A DNA stretch of 17,711 nucleotides, from NCBI GenBank assembly GCA_050252075.1, contig JBFWLP010000069.1, forward strand, positions 1-17,711, read 5' to 3'. Numbering within the stretch: position 1 is the stretch's first letter; the number at the start of each line of letters is the position of its first letter. The notes beneath the pieces are model-generated. The model searched no databases. It worked only from the letters and a program-made list of their open reading frames with translations, and was not told where the DNA came from. The translations under genes and the position numbers were made by a program. This document shows, piece by piece, positions 1 through 7,763 of this stretch. The DNA is from JAAYGT01 sp050252075. GTDB lineage: Bacteria > Pseudomonadota > Gammaproteobacteria > Burkholderiales > Burkholderiaceae_B.

Positions 1-84
1 TGGATGTGGTCCTACAATAACGAGCGCCCAAATATGGCATTGGGCGGTATCACCCCAAAACAGCGGCTGACCATGGCCGCATAG
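1..84 (+). CDS. IS3-family transposase OrfB, C-terminal 27 residues (partial)
   Basis: Frame 1 is open from the first base and reads W-M-W-S-Y-N-N-E-R-P-N, then M-A-L-G-G-I-T-P-K-Q-R-L, ending at TAG (82-84). The YNNERPN...GG-TP motif is the characteristic C-terminus of the DDE (rve-type) integrase domain of IS3-family OrfB, just after the last catalytic Glu region. Only the tail is present, so neither catalytic residues nor the frameshift signal can be judged. Family assignment rests on this motif alone; the subgroup is not resolved. Confidence 0.8.
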   Translation, partial: WMWSYNNERPNMALGGITPKQRLTMAA

Positions 85-126
85 CATTGCTACTTCTGAG
101 CACCGTTAAAAATGGGGGGATTACCA
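1..126 (+). mobile_element. Right end of an IS3-family insertion sequence
   Basis: The window opens inside an IS. Its transposase tail ends at 84 and is followed by about 40 bp of non-coding tip. The tip includes a block reading GTTAAAAATGGGGGGATTACC at about 105-125 and seems to end with TTACCA at 126. At that point the sequence changes abruptly into the Walker A codons of an ABC ATPase. An IS3-family end of this kind would carry the inverted repeat TGGTAATCCCCCC read inward. The left end and the target duplication are outside the window, so the exact boundary (within a few bases of 126) is inferred. Confidence 0.75.
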
Positions 127-722
127 TCGGGCCGAACGGCTCCGGAAAATCGACACTGTTCAATATCGTTGCGGGAACCCTCAAGCCCGATGGCGGTTCC
201 ATTACCTACCGCGACCGCGATTTAACCAAATTGAGTCCGGCGCAAATCTGCCGGCTGGGCGTGGGCCGCACATTCCAGATCTCCCGGGTATTCGCCGAAC
301 TTACGGTCCTGGAGAATCTGGTTGCCGTGGCGCACGGCCTGAATGACACGCGTGCCGTTGAACGTGCATTGACGCTGCTGGATTTTCTGGAAATCGGGCA
401 ACTGGCCAACAAATGGGGCAACGAACTGTCCTACGGTCAGCGCAAGCTAGTTGAAATTGCGCGCGCACTCATGCTCGAACCCACCGTCATGTTGCTGGAC
501 GAACCATTCGCCGGCATTAACCCGCGCCTGCAGAACCGCATTGTGGACCACCTGAAAGCTTTGCAGTCACGCGGCATGACTCTATTTTTCATTGATCACG
601 AAATGCGCATCGTTCTGGATATTTGCGACGATCTGTACGTGCTGGCTGAAGGGCATATTATTGCTCACGGCGATGCCGACCACATCCGGTCCGACGAGAA
701 AGTAAAAGACGCGTATTTCTAG
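87..722 (+). pseudogene. livG: 5'-truncated LivG-type branched-chain amino acid ABC transporter ATPase, cut by an IS
   Basis: This is an ATP-binding subunit of a high-affinity branched-chain amino acid/amide (HAAT/Liv) importer. In the open frame from TTG at 87 are Walker A GPNGSGKS (residues 15-22), Q-loop Gln64, signature LSYGQ (114-118), Walker B VMLLDEP (134-140) and H-loop His171 (IDHEM). LivG proteins normally carry roughly 35-45 more residues before Walker A, including the first beta strands and the aromatic A-loop. Here these are replaced by about 13 residues encoded by the IS end (87-125). True livG sequence begins near 127. The chimeric frame has only a TTG start and no clear ribosome-binding site, so a working product is doubtful. 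The C-terminus looks intact and gene order to the binding protein and LivF is preserved. The permease genes expected upstream are not in the window. Confidence 0.8.
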
Positions 723-792
723 CGTCCTGCATCACCACCATTGAAGGTCTTTCCCCGCAGCTGTTGTTCATTTATTCATCAAAGGAGCAGGC

Positions 793-1974
793 ATGAAAAA
801 ATATTTAGGAAAAGCCACCGCCGCGATGTTGTTGGCGGGCGTGTTCGCCGCCGGCACGGCACAGGCCGCCGAGCCGCCCATCCGTGTGGGCATGGCGCTT
901 TCTCAATCGGGCAACCTGGCCGACAGTGCCAAGCACTATTGGGAAGGCATCGAGCTGTGGCGCGACAAAGTCAACGCGAATGGGGGTCTGCTGGGCCGCC
1001 AGGTCGAAGTGATTGTGTACGACGATCGCAGTGATGCCGCCACGGCAGCGCGCCTGTACGAAAAGCTGATTACCGACGACAAGGTTGATCTGCTGCTCGG
1101 CCCCTGGGGCTCGGCATCATCGGCCACCGGTGCCGCCGTCGCCAACAAGCACAAGCGTATTTTCATGAACTCGGGGGGTGCATCAGAGCAGATTCACGAG
1201 CGCAATTTCAAGTACGTGTTCCAGACCGCCGCGCCGATCAGCGCCTATGTCGCCAGTATCGGTCCTCTGGCCGACAAATTCCAGCTGAAAACCCTGGCAT
1301 TCTTCGGGCGTGACTACCCGGCGGCCCGCGACATGGCCAAATCCATCCAGAAGATTGCCGATGCCCGCGGTGTGAAAGTGCTGGCCTCGGAATACTTCCC
1401 GGCCGGCACCACCGACTTCTCGTCCCTGATCGCCCAGGCACGCCAGAAGCAACCCGACATCTGGGTGTCGGTGGGCTACCCGAACGAAGCCATCGAGATG
1501 GTGCGTCAAATGAAAGCGTCGAACTATCTGCCCAAGGTATTCATTCACAATGGCGCATCGATCAACGACTTCATTACCGCCGCCGGCAAAGACAGTGAGT
1601 ACGCCTTCGGTATGTCGCTGTACGAGCCCGGCCTGAAAACCAAAGGCAATGAATGGTTCGTGACCGAGTTCGAGAAGCGCTACAAAGAAAAGCCTGCTTA
1701 CTACTCTGCCTTCTCGTTCGCCGGCGGCACCGTGCTTGAAGAGGTCGTAAAGAAAGTGGGCTCGCTCGACCAGGAAAAGCTGCGCGAAGCGCTGACCACC
1801 TTCGAAACCGACACTATCATGGGTCACCACAAAGTGAATCCTGACACTGGCAAGCAAGAAGGTGTGAAGGGCAAGTTGGTGCAGATTCGCGACGGCAAGC
1901 GCGAGATCGTCATGCCCGAAGACCTGAAAACAATGGAAGCAACTGTTCCCATGCCCGCCTGGGACAAGCGCTAA
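793..1974 (+). CDS. Liv-type ABC transporter periplasmic substrate-binding protein
   Basis: This 393-residue protein has a classic signal peptide: MKK, then a hydrophobic stretch, then the signal peptidase site AQA at residues 23-25. The mature part starts PPIRVGMALSQSG and follows the Peripla_BP_6 (LivK/AmiC) pattern: an IRVG-x-x-LSQSG opening, a DDRSD segment, a SSATGA segment where the first lobe contacts ligand, and PDIWVSVGY in the second lobe. It would capture the ligand in the periplasm and pass it to the Liv permeases. A strong ribosome-binding site (AAAGGAG, 781-787) fixes the start. It lies 70 bp after the damaged livG and 49 bp before livF. Such proteins bind amino acids, amides, urea or aromatic/dicarboxylic acids; the ligand cannot be read here, and the nearby CoA-ester catabolic genes make an organic acid possible. 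Confidence 0.9.
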   Translation: MKKYLGKATAAMLLAGVFAAGTAQAAEPPIRVGMALSQSGNLADSAKHYWEGIELWRDKVNANGGLLGRQVEVIVYDDRSDAATAARLYEKLITDDKVDLLLGPWGSASSATGAAVANKHKRIFMNSGGASEQIHERNFKYVFQTAAPISAYVASIGPLADKFQLKTLAFFGRDYPAARDMAKSIQKIADARGVKVLASEYFPAGTTDFSSLIAQARQKQPDIWVSVGYPNEAIEMVRQMKASNYLPKVFIHNGASINDFITAAGKDSEYAFGMSLYEPGLKTKGNEWFVTEFEKRYKEKPAYYSAFSFAGGTVLEEVVKKVGSLDQEKLREALTTFETDTIMGHHKVNPDTGKQEGVKGKLVQIRDGKREIVMPEDLKTMEATVPMPAWDKR

Positions 1975-2023
1975 GCTACATTGACTAACCGTATCCCCTC
2001 TTTACAAAAGGAATCTGGAACCC

Positions 2024-2788
2024 ATGACTGATATCTTTCTCGAGCTCCAGTCTGTGACCACTGGTTATGGCGACGTTGCCGTCGTGCGTAATGCAAATAT
2101 GGTCTTTCCCAAAGGGGGGATCGCGGCTGTTATCGGATCGAACGGCGCCGGCAAGTCTACCGCCATCAAGGCGGCGGCGGGCCTTCTGCCGGTCTGGTCC
2201 GGCAAAGTACTGGTCGGCGGGCACGACGTCACCACCGAAGCTCCTCACAAGCGGCTGTCGCGTGGCCTGGCCTACGTACCGCAAGGCCGTATCGTGCTGC
2301 CTGAAATGACCGTGCGGGAAAATCTGGACATCGGCGCCTACATTCTGGGCACCAATACCCGTCGGGTTCAGGAGAATATGGACAAAATGGTTGAAACCTT
2401 CCCCATACTGGGCAAGCGTTTCAACCAGCTGGCCGGCACCATGAGCGGCGGCGAGCAGCAAATGCTGGCCATTGCCCGTGCACTCATGACCAACCCGACG
2501 GCGCTGATACTCGACGAGCCGTCATTGGGCCTGTCGCCCAAGCTGGTGAATCTGGTGTTTGAAAAGCTTCAGCAACTGGCGCAAACGGGGCTGACCATCA
2601 TCATGGTCGAACAGAAGGCATCGCGGGCGCTGGCTATTGCAAACTCGGGCTATGTCATGCACATGGGCCAGGTGGTGTATTCAGGAGATGCCAAAGAGCT
2701 GCTGGACAACCCGAACGTTCAGCGACTGTTCCTGGGCGAGGTGCCCGAAGAAATTGAGCGCATTCTGGAGGCGTCGGATCAGGAATAA
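2024..2788 (+). CDS. livF: Liv-type ABC transporter ATP-binding protein LivF
   Basis: This 254-residue cytoplasmic ATPase is the second nucleotide-binding subunit of the Liv/HAAT importer. Visible motifs are Walker A GSNGAGKST (38-46), Q-loop Gln87, signature SGGEQ (141-145) and Walker B LILDEP (161-166) followed by SLGLSP. The switch segment reads MVEQ-K, and the Gln in place of the usual His is normal for LivF. The protein is slightly longer than the usual 233-240 residues. A ribosome-binding site (AAAAGGA, about 2006-2012) precedes ATG 2024. It is the last gene of the transporter operon and is followed within 35 bp by a terminator. It is intact, but its LivG partner is truncated, so the importer as encoded here is probably not functional unless another LivG substitutes. 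Confidence 0.93.
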   Translation: MTDIFLELQSVTTGYGDVAVVRNANMVFPKGGIAAVIGSNGAGKSTAIKAAAGLLPVWSGKVLVGGHDVTTEAPHKRLSRGLAYVPQGRIVLPEMTVRENLDIGAYILGTNTRRVQENMDKMVETFPILGKRFNQLAGTMSGGEQQMLAIARALMTNPTALILDEPSLGLSPKLVNLVFEKLQQLAQTGLTIIMVEQKASRALAIANSGYVMHMGQVVYSGDAKELLDNPNVQRLFLGEVPEEIERILEASDQE

Positions 2789-2820
2789 AACCGGACACAG
2801 CCGGGGGTATCAATGCAAAA

Positions 2821-2851
2821 GGGCCGGTTCACACGAACCGGCCCCTTTTTT
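2821..2851 (+). terminator. Rho-independent terminator of the liv operon
   Basis: A perfect 10-bp GC-rich stem (GGGCCGGTTC at 2821-2830, GAACCGGCCC at 2835-2844) with a 4-nt ACAC loop is followed by C and six T (2846-2851). It lies 33 bp after the livF stop codon, ideally placed to end the transporter transcript. The A-run before the stem would give weaker termination from the other strand. Confidence 0.92.
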
Positions 2852-3022
2852 GCGCCTGCCGGGACCATGCGGCCATGGCTTGCCCGGCTGATCAGAACCG
2901 TTTCCTGCTTTTTATCCAAGGCCTTTTGCGACAACTACATGCTGACGACCTCCAGGCCTTTGTCGCTTCGACGGGACTTTGGCGCACCATGCAAACCCAC
3001 TAAATGGTGAAGCTGCTTGACA
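2852..3022. other. Intergenic stretch with no recognisable gene
   Basis: This 170-bp stretch lies between the liv terminator and the transposase remnant. Short frames exist on both strands, but none has a ribosome-binding site, a recognisable motif or a plausible length. A TTGACA hexamer at 3016-3021 has no good -10 partner. It may be scar sequence left by rearrangement next to the IS remnant. Confidence 0.5.
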
Positions 3023-3322
3023 GTATGTATCAATTCGGCAGGTAACACCGGATGCCCCTATACCAATGAATTGGCTAAACGATTAATCGGCTATACAACA
3101 CTGAATTAATTCATCGAATTCCGCCCTGAAAAACCAAAGTAGCCGTCGAACTGGCTACTTTGGAATGGGTGTCTTGGTTCAACCCATCAACGGCTGTTGG
3201 GATCGATAAGCGATATGCCACCGAATGAAGCCGAAAAGCGTTATTATCGGCAACTACCAGCTGCCACTGTGGAACCTGTTTTACTTTAACCGAACAGCCT
3301 CCACGAACCCCGGTGTAATTCA
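3023..3322 (+). pseudogene. Degenerate 3' end of an IS3-family transposase OrfB with its right inverted repeat
   Basis: Read across frameshifts, the plus strand gives Y-V-S-I-R (about 3025), Y-T-N-E-L-A, L-Y-N-T-E-L-I-H-R, then V-E-L-A-T-L-E-W-V-S-W-F-N (about 3143-3182). Skipping one extra C in the run at 3183-3185, it continues H-Q-R-L-L-G-S-I-S-D-M-P-P-N-E-A-E-K-R-Y-Y, ending at TAA 3287-3289. ATLEWV-WFN-RLL-PP-EAE-YY is the signature C-terminus of IS3-subgroup OrfB. Behind the stop, the CCTCCACGAACCCCGG block followed by TGTAATTCA matches the layout of an IS3-type terminal repeat, placing the element's edge near 3322. In-frame stops and at least two frameshifts make it a dead remnant. The left part of the element is absent. 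Confidence 0.75.
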
Positions 3323-3387
3323 GTTTTACCTCCTTGTTTTTACGGAATTGACTTTTCCAATGATAGGTAAGGAGCGACCGGTTGTCC

Positions 3388-4371
3388 CTATTGTGGAATA
3401 ATTCCCGCATCCTTAGCTAGGCGACTGTAGCGATCAAGCTCGGAACGAATGAACGTAACAGCTTCATCTTGCGAACTCAGCTTTACCAGCATTTGTTGAT
3501 TCTCCAGTGCCAACCTCACCGCAGGAGATGCGATTGCTTTAGACAACGCACCGTGAATACGATGCACCTCTTCAGCAGGCAGCTTACCGGGAGCAATCAT
3601 TGCAATCCACGCGTCAAACACAACATCAGTAAAACCTTGTTCCTTTAGCGTGGGAACATCCATCATCGTTGAGTCTCGCTGCTCACCTAGCATACCGACC
3701 GCCCGTAACTTTCCGGAAATGATCAAAGGTGCGGCTGCCGATAACGCCGCAACGCCAAAATCCACGCGTTCTCCAGCAGCGATATCTGTAAGCAATCCAG
3801 ACGTGCTCTTGTAGGGAATATGTACGGCCTCTGCTTTAGTTGCGTCCAGAAAAGCCTTTGCCATCAAATGTTGGGCGGAACCAATTCCTGGGGACGCATA
3901 GTTGCCCTTTCCGTTGGAAACCCGTAAATGAGCGGCAAGCTCTTGTGCGTTACTAATTGGCAAGTCCGGTGAAGCAACCAACACGAGAGGCACTGTGCCG
4001 ATGATTGCGATGGGTGTGATGTCCTCTATGCTGTCATATGGCAAAGCCTTGTGTGCGCTCGGAAGAATCGCAAAGTTGCTCGCAATAATCCCGACCGTGT
4101 TTCCATCAGGGGCCGCCTTTGCAATGGCACGCGTGCCGATCATCGTGCCACCTCCAGGAATATTATCGATAAACGTGGCCTGAGAAAGGGCCTCTCCAAA
4201 GACCTCTTGAATTATTCGTCCTGTCGAGTCGATCGCGGTCGCTGGACCGGATGTTACGATTATGCGCATCGAGGGTCTTGATGCCTGTGCTACACCGGCT
4301 ATCGATAAAAAAACAAGACAACCCATTACAGCCATAATTCGCATGAGTGAAAATTTTTGATTTGTGGACAT
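3388..4371 (-). CDS. Bug/TctC-family periplasmic solute receptor
   Basis: This 327-residue secreted receptor belongs to the Bug family (TctC, tripartite tricarboxylate transporter receptor), which is greatly expanded in Bordetella and relatives and binds small carboxylates in the periplasm. ATG 4371 is chosen because AAGGAGA sits about 5 bases upstream; a longer frame to 4416 lacks such a site. Residues 1-30 form a signal peptide ending A-Q-A. Family features follow: RIIVTSGPATAID near the start, PGGGTMIGTRAIAKAAPDG, NFAILPSAHKALPYDSIEDITPI, the YASPGIGSAQHLMAKAF loop, VHIPYKST and a C-terminal RY-RLAKDAGI-PQ. No TctA/TctB membrane genes are in the window; orphan receptors of this family are common. 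It is the last gene of the ligase/SDR cluster, 92 bp after the ligase, and probably captures its substrate (inference). Confidence 0.93.
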   Translation of the reverse strand: MSTNQKFSLMRIMAVMGCLVFLSIAGVAQASRPSMRIIVTSGPATAIDSTGRIIQEVFGEALSQATFIDNIPGGGTMIGTRAIAKAAPDGNTVGIIASNFAILPSAHKALPYDSIEDITPIAIIGTVPLVLVASPDLPISNAQELAAHLRVSNGKGNYASPGIGSAQHLMAKAFLDATKAEAVHIPYKSTSGLLTDIAAGERVDFGVAALSAAAPLIISGKLRAVGMLGEQRDSTMMDVPTLKEQGFTDVVFDAWIAMIAPGKLPAEEVHRIHGALSKAIASPAVRLALENQQMLVKLSSQDEAVTFIRSELDRYSRLAKDAGIIPQ

Positions 4372-4463
4372 ATCGTCTCCTTGGGAATAGAAATTTTTAT
4401 GTATGTCATAGTGCACTCGGAGGCACTATTGCTCTCTGTTGATGGACTAGCGGGCTCTTCGCT

Positions 4464-6032
4464 TTACCAATACGACGCACGCAGTGCCTTTTTGTCGATT
4501 TTCCCGAATTTAGTAAGTGGAAGACTCTCGCGGACCTCGATTGTCTTGGGCGTCATCACCGAGCCCTTTCTGGACTTAACTAAATCAAGTAGTGCATCTG
4601 TATCAAGTGAAGCACCCTCCTTTAGTACGATTACTGCGTGAACGCTTTCACCCCATTTTTCGTGAGGTATTCCGATTACAGCAGCGGCATTTACAGCTGG
4701 ATGGTCGTGAAGAATATTCTCGATTTCCTTTGGGTATACGTTGAACCCACCAGTAATAATCATGTCCTTTTTTCGATCAACGATATAAAAATAACCATCT
4801 TCGTCTTGGTAGGCCAGATCTCCTGTGTGCAACCAACCGCTTCGCCACAGCTCTTTATTCAAATCCGGTCTCTTCCAGTATCCGGGGGTCGCATGCGGCG
4901 ACCTAACGCAGATCTCGCCGACACCACCTCCCCGAGCAACTTCCTGGCACTCGTCGTCCAGTAACGTGACAGACACGCCCGCGTATGGCTTGCCAGCGGA
5001 GACCAGCCGGTCTGCCCGACTATCAAAGTGCTCATCAGCCCTCAGCGACAAGATCGTTCCAGGCACCTCGGATTGACCATAGTTCTGCACAAGCACTGGC
5101 CCAAAGAGCTCAAGCGCTTGTTCCAGGCGCGGACGGGTAATCGGAGCTCCGGCGTATATCAAACGTCTGACATTGGGGTAGCTCATTTTTTGAGCAGATG
5201 GATGATCCAGCAATGCATACAGCATGGTCGGCACAACGAAGGCGTCTGTGACCTCGCCCCGCGCAATTTCCATCAGTGTTCGTTGAGCATTGAATCTTTC
5301 ACGCAGAACGACTATTCCGCCTTTAGCCAGGACCGGAATGATGAAAGCACCCGCTCCATGAGTCAGTGGCGACGAAACCAAAAATCTGGTGCCCTCATTG
5401 AACGCCTGCTCTGAGTAATGGAGAAGCGATGCAAATGCAAGCTGGCTGCTTAGCGTCACCACACCCTTCGGTAAACCTGTCGTTCCGCCCGTGTAAAGGA
5501 GCCTGACAATATCCTGTGGTTTATCCCTTGCAAACACGCGACCAGGAGAGTAACCATTTATCTTCTCCCAGGCGCCGCCGAGTCCGTTGACAGCGTCATA
5601 AGCGAATACTCGCAGCGCAGATGCATTCTCCGCGAGCAACTGCATGCCGGCGCTAGAACGCTCTGTGTCGCAAATCAGAAGTCTGGCGTTCGAATCAGAG
5701 AGAATATATCGGTAGTCCTCAATGCTTCCGGCGTAGTGCGGGGTAACCGAGACAAATCCACCTATATAGCATGCGGCCATTAACACGAACATCTCGTATC
5801 GATTTGCCGAAAGCTGCATGACGGCGTCGCCTGGCTGCAGGTCGCAGTCATCCAGGAACTGTATTGCCTGGCTAACATGACGTCCGAACTCCGAGTACGT
5901 GTATGTATGTGTTTCCGTGGAGAAAGCTGGCCGCGCCCAATATCGCTCTACCGCGCCCACTATCATGTCGCCGACGCTTCCGAACGAATGAAGCTCCGGA
6001 TTCAACTTGAAGGCATGTTCAACGTCTGTCAC
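4464..6032 (-). CDS. Acyl-CoA ligase (AMP-forming, ANL superfamily)
   Basis: This 522-residue enzyme activates a carboxylic acid with ATP and CoA through an acyl-adenylate. Core motifs are present: P-loop YTGGTTGLPKG (180-190), YGQSE (318-322), TGD (403-405), DRKKD (419-423) with the GGFNVYPKEIE hinge, and the catalytic Lys511 in PLTKFGKIDK. The length is normal for the family. The start is GTG 6032: AAGGAG lies about 9 bases upstream inside the preceding gene, and the GTGA overlap with that gene's stop indicates translational coupling. It is closest in style to medium/long-chain fatty acid or aromatic acid CoA ligases, and the exact substrate is not readable. Co-transcription with a citryl-CoA-lyase-like gene and an SDR suggests activation of the acid brought in by the Bug receptor. 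Confidence 0.92.
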   Translation of the reverse strand: MTDVEHAFKLNPELHSFGSVGDMIVGAVERYWARPAFSTETHTYTYSEFGRHVSQAIQFLDDCDLQPGDAVMQLSANRYEMFVLMAACYIGGFVSVTPHYAGSIEDYRYILSDSNARLLICDTERSSAGMQLLAENASALRVFAYDAVNGLGGAWEKINGYSPGRVFARDKPQDIVRLLYTGGTTGLPKGVVTLSSQLAFASLLHYSEQAFNEGTRFLVSSPLTHGAGAFIIPVLAKGGIVVLRERFNAQRTLMEIARGEVTDAFVVPTMLYALLDHPSAQKMSYPNVRRLIYAGAPITRPRLEQALELFGPVLVQNYGQSEVPGTILSLRADEHFDSRADRLVSAGKPYAGVSVTLLDDECQEVARGGGVGEICVRSPHATPGYWKRPDLNKELWRSGWLHTGDLAYQDEDGYFYIVDRKKDMIITGGFNVYPKEIENILHDHPAVNAAAVIGIPHEKWGESVHAVIVLKEGASLDTDALLDLVKSRKGSVMTPKTIEVRESLPLTKFGKIDKKALRASYW

Positions 6033-6841
6033 AGTTTCATCTCCTTCGCAGCTTTAGTATCAGGGCGGTTGCGCGGAGGGATCTGGTTGCGTGAGTCTTG
6101 CTTCAAAATCAAATCCCATATATCGCCGGCGATAGGCGATTTTCTCTCTTCAATTAGATGGGCCGCCAGCCCGCCGCAACGCCCGATAAGCATGAGTGCG
6201 ACACCGAATACTGGATCAAGGTCCATGTCTGCGATGCAGGCTGCCATAGCCCCACTTGCATTCATAGGCAATGGATTGTCCTCCTGACGCAACTGCGCTG
6301 CAACGGCGTCTGCCAGATGCCAATGGCGTCCATGCAAACCATTCTGAATGGCAAGTGCTCGCAAGGTTCCCACACGTGGGTCAGCAAGCTTGTGTATCGG
6401 ATGCCCGTATCCGTAGAGCATTTCGCAGCGACGTCGCCGTGTTTCAATTAACTCTCGAGCGACCTCGGCAGCACTCGCTTTAGGATCGCTCAGCGATATC
6501 TTTCCAGCGAGCTCTTGAAATTGGACAATCGCCCGCTCTGTGGTTCCAAGTAATCTACTGCCAGCGCCAAGCAGCCCAGAAGCCACAGCCCCTTGAAGTG
6601 ACTCTGGAGCCCCGTGGTAGGTCATCCGAGCTGCGATAGCGCTCGGAGTCAACCCATGATCGAGGCCAAGAACTAGCATTGCATTTAGCATATTCTTCTC
6701 AGTTGCTTCGGGTAGCCGATTCAAAGCGCATAACATCAACCCATCCACGAAATCCATCTTTCCAATGATCTCTTGTGATAGGTCGCGCTCACGCACGGTG
6801 ATCTTCTCAGGAGTCGTGTATCCGATTTCTGTTTTAATCAT
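6029..6841 (-). CDS. Citrate-synthase-fold protein, citryl-CoA lyase-like (short form)
   Basis: This protein has 270 residues from ATG 6841, which follows a GGAG (GGAGATAAGA-ATG). An upstream ATG at 6889 has no better site and lies inside the SDR gene. Citrate-synthase family motifs are LGLDHGLTPSAIAARM (58-73), the GYGHPIHK-ADPR block (144-156, the conserved active-site His-Arg region), and a C-terminal RCGGLAAHLIEE segment. Classical citrate synthases run 370-430 residues. This length matches a short clade usually labelled citryl-CoA lyase or citrate synthase-like. The segment that is G-x-LHGGANE in real citrate synthases reads LGAGSRLLGTTE, so one catalytic His is missing. It may cleave or form a branched hydroxyacyl-CoA rather than citrate. 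The start overlaps the SDR by 8 bp and the stop overlaps the ligase by 4 bp. Confidence 0.8.
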   Translation of the reverse strand: MIKTEIGYTTPEKITVRERDLSQEIIGKMDFVDGLMLCALNRLPEATEKNMLNAMLVLGLDHGLTPSAIAARMTYHGAPESLQGAVASGLLGAGSRLLGTTERAIVQFQELAGKISLSDPKASAAEVARELIETRRRRCEMLYGYGHPIHKLADPRVGTLRALAIQNGLHGRHWHLADAVAAQLRQEDNPLPMNASGAMAACIADMDLDPVFGVALMLIGRCGGLAAHLIEERKSPIAGDIWDLILKQDSRNQIPPRNRPDTKAAKEMKL

Positions 6842-7610
6842 TCTTATCTCCAAAAGTCCGTGCCTCGACAAAGCCAGGCGGGTGACCATCTGCTCCGGCT
6901 AACGCAATAGACATTCCGCCGTCCACGTAAAGATTCTGACCAGTGATAAACCAGCTTTCTGGCCGAAAGAAGAACCCAACCGCGTTAGCGATATCCTCTG
7001 GTTGCCCCATCTTGCCTACTGGAATCGAGTTGATCAGGTAAGCTGTACGAGGATTGTCCAGCGTGTTGGTCGCGCGAAAAAGTGGCGTTTCGATAGGACC
7101 GGGAGAGACCGTGTTGACTGTGACGCCATATCTGGCAAGCTCAAGTGTCCATGTCCGTGTCATCGAATGAAGACCCGCCTTACTGGCGCCATATACCGTT
7201 CTGTAAGCCTTTCCAAGGGAAGCACGACTTGCTATATTTACAATACGGCCACTGTGGGATTCTTTCATTGCTGGTAATAGCGCCTGTACACATTGGATAG
7301 CGCACCGAATATTCAGCTCCCAGACTTGCTGAATGTCAGCGTATGTAACGTCCTCGATTCGTCCTGCGCCGACTGCCGCGACGTTGTTGACTAAACCCGT
7401 CACCTTCGTGCGTTGAACGAGCTCTCGAAGCGCCTCCGCTGTCAGATTTGCATCAGACAAATCGACCTGCACGAATTCACCTGGTGTTCCTTGTGGAGGT
7501 GCGTTTCGATCAAAGACAATAGGTGTGATACCTATTTTTTCTAGTTCGTGTGCGATACCCAAGCCGATGCCGCTTGCTCCGCCCGTGACTAATGCTGCTT
7601 GTGTATTCAT
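6834..7610 (-). CDS. Short-chain dehydrogenase/reductase (SDR)
   Basis: This 258-residue Rossmann-fold oxidoreductase carries the classical SDR signatures: cofactor loop TGGASGIG (9-16), V-D-L at 49-51, NNVA (75-78, the NNAG variant), Ser128, Tyr140 and Lys144 in YGASK, SPGPIETP (169-176), and a C-terminal F-I-T-G-Q-N-L-Y-V-D-G-G. Asp34 at the end of the second strand (VFDRN) favours NAD(H) over NADP(H). It would oxidise a hydroxyl or reduce a ketone on the pathway intermediate. It is the first gene of a tightly overlapping trio with the citryl-CoA-lyase-like protein and the ligase. The 153 bp before it, up to the IclR gene, is the likely promoter region, though no clear -35/-10 pair was found. 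The substrate is unknown. Confidence 0.92.
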   Translation of the reverse strand: MNTQAALVTGGASGIGLGIAHELEKIGITPIVFDRNAPPQGTPGEFVQVDLSDANLTAEALRELVQRTKVTGLVNNVAAVGAGRIEDVTYADIQQVWELNIRCAIQCVQALLPAMKESHSGRIVNIASRASLGKAYRTVYGASKAGLHSMTRTWTLELARYGVTVNTVSPGPIETPLFRATNTLDNPRTAYLINSIPVGKMGQPEDIANAVGFFFRPESWFITGQNLYVDGGMSIALAGADGHPPGFVEARTFGDKND

Positions 7611-7763
7611 TCCTCTCGCTCCTGTCTCTCGTGTGGGATCGACTATATCGCGAGGTTTTGCAGACGGGAATAATGCAGCGGCAATCTAGAATATTTCCCC
7701 GCATAGTGAAGAACTTTCTCCACCTACAGGAGCGAATAATGAAAAGGGTACGTTATGGGCGAG

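Noticed and set aside
1183..1857. Minus-strand frame of 224 codons inside the binding-protein gene
   Set aside because: Shadow of the signal-peptide-bearing binding protein; no start signal or motif.
3016..3021. TTGACA as a -35 box downstream of the liv operon
   Set aside because: No acceptable -10 hexamer 16-18 bp away and no gene follows on that strand.
3111..3410. Minus-strand frame of 99 codons downstream of the Bug gene
   Set aside because: It runs antisense across the transposase remnant, whose plus-strand peptide is recognisable; no ribosome-binding site or family match.
4408..4429. Inverted repeat ATAGTGC/GCACTAT between the ligase and Bug genes
   Set aside because: Only 7 bp, AT-rich, with an 8-nt loop and no T-run; too weak to call a terminator or operator.
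7660..7705. AT-rich palindromic patches (TCTAGA, AATATT) upstream of the SDR gene as an IclR operator
   Set aside because: The half-sites are short, common words and do not form one long symmetric site; no matching promoter spacing was found.
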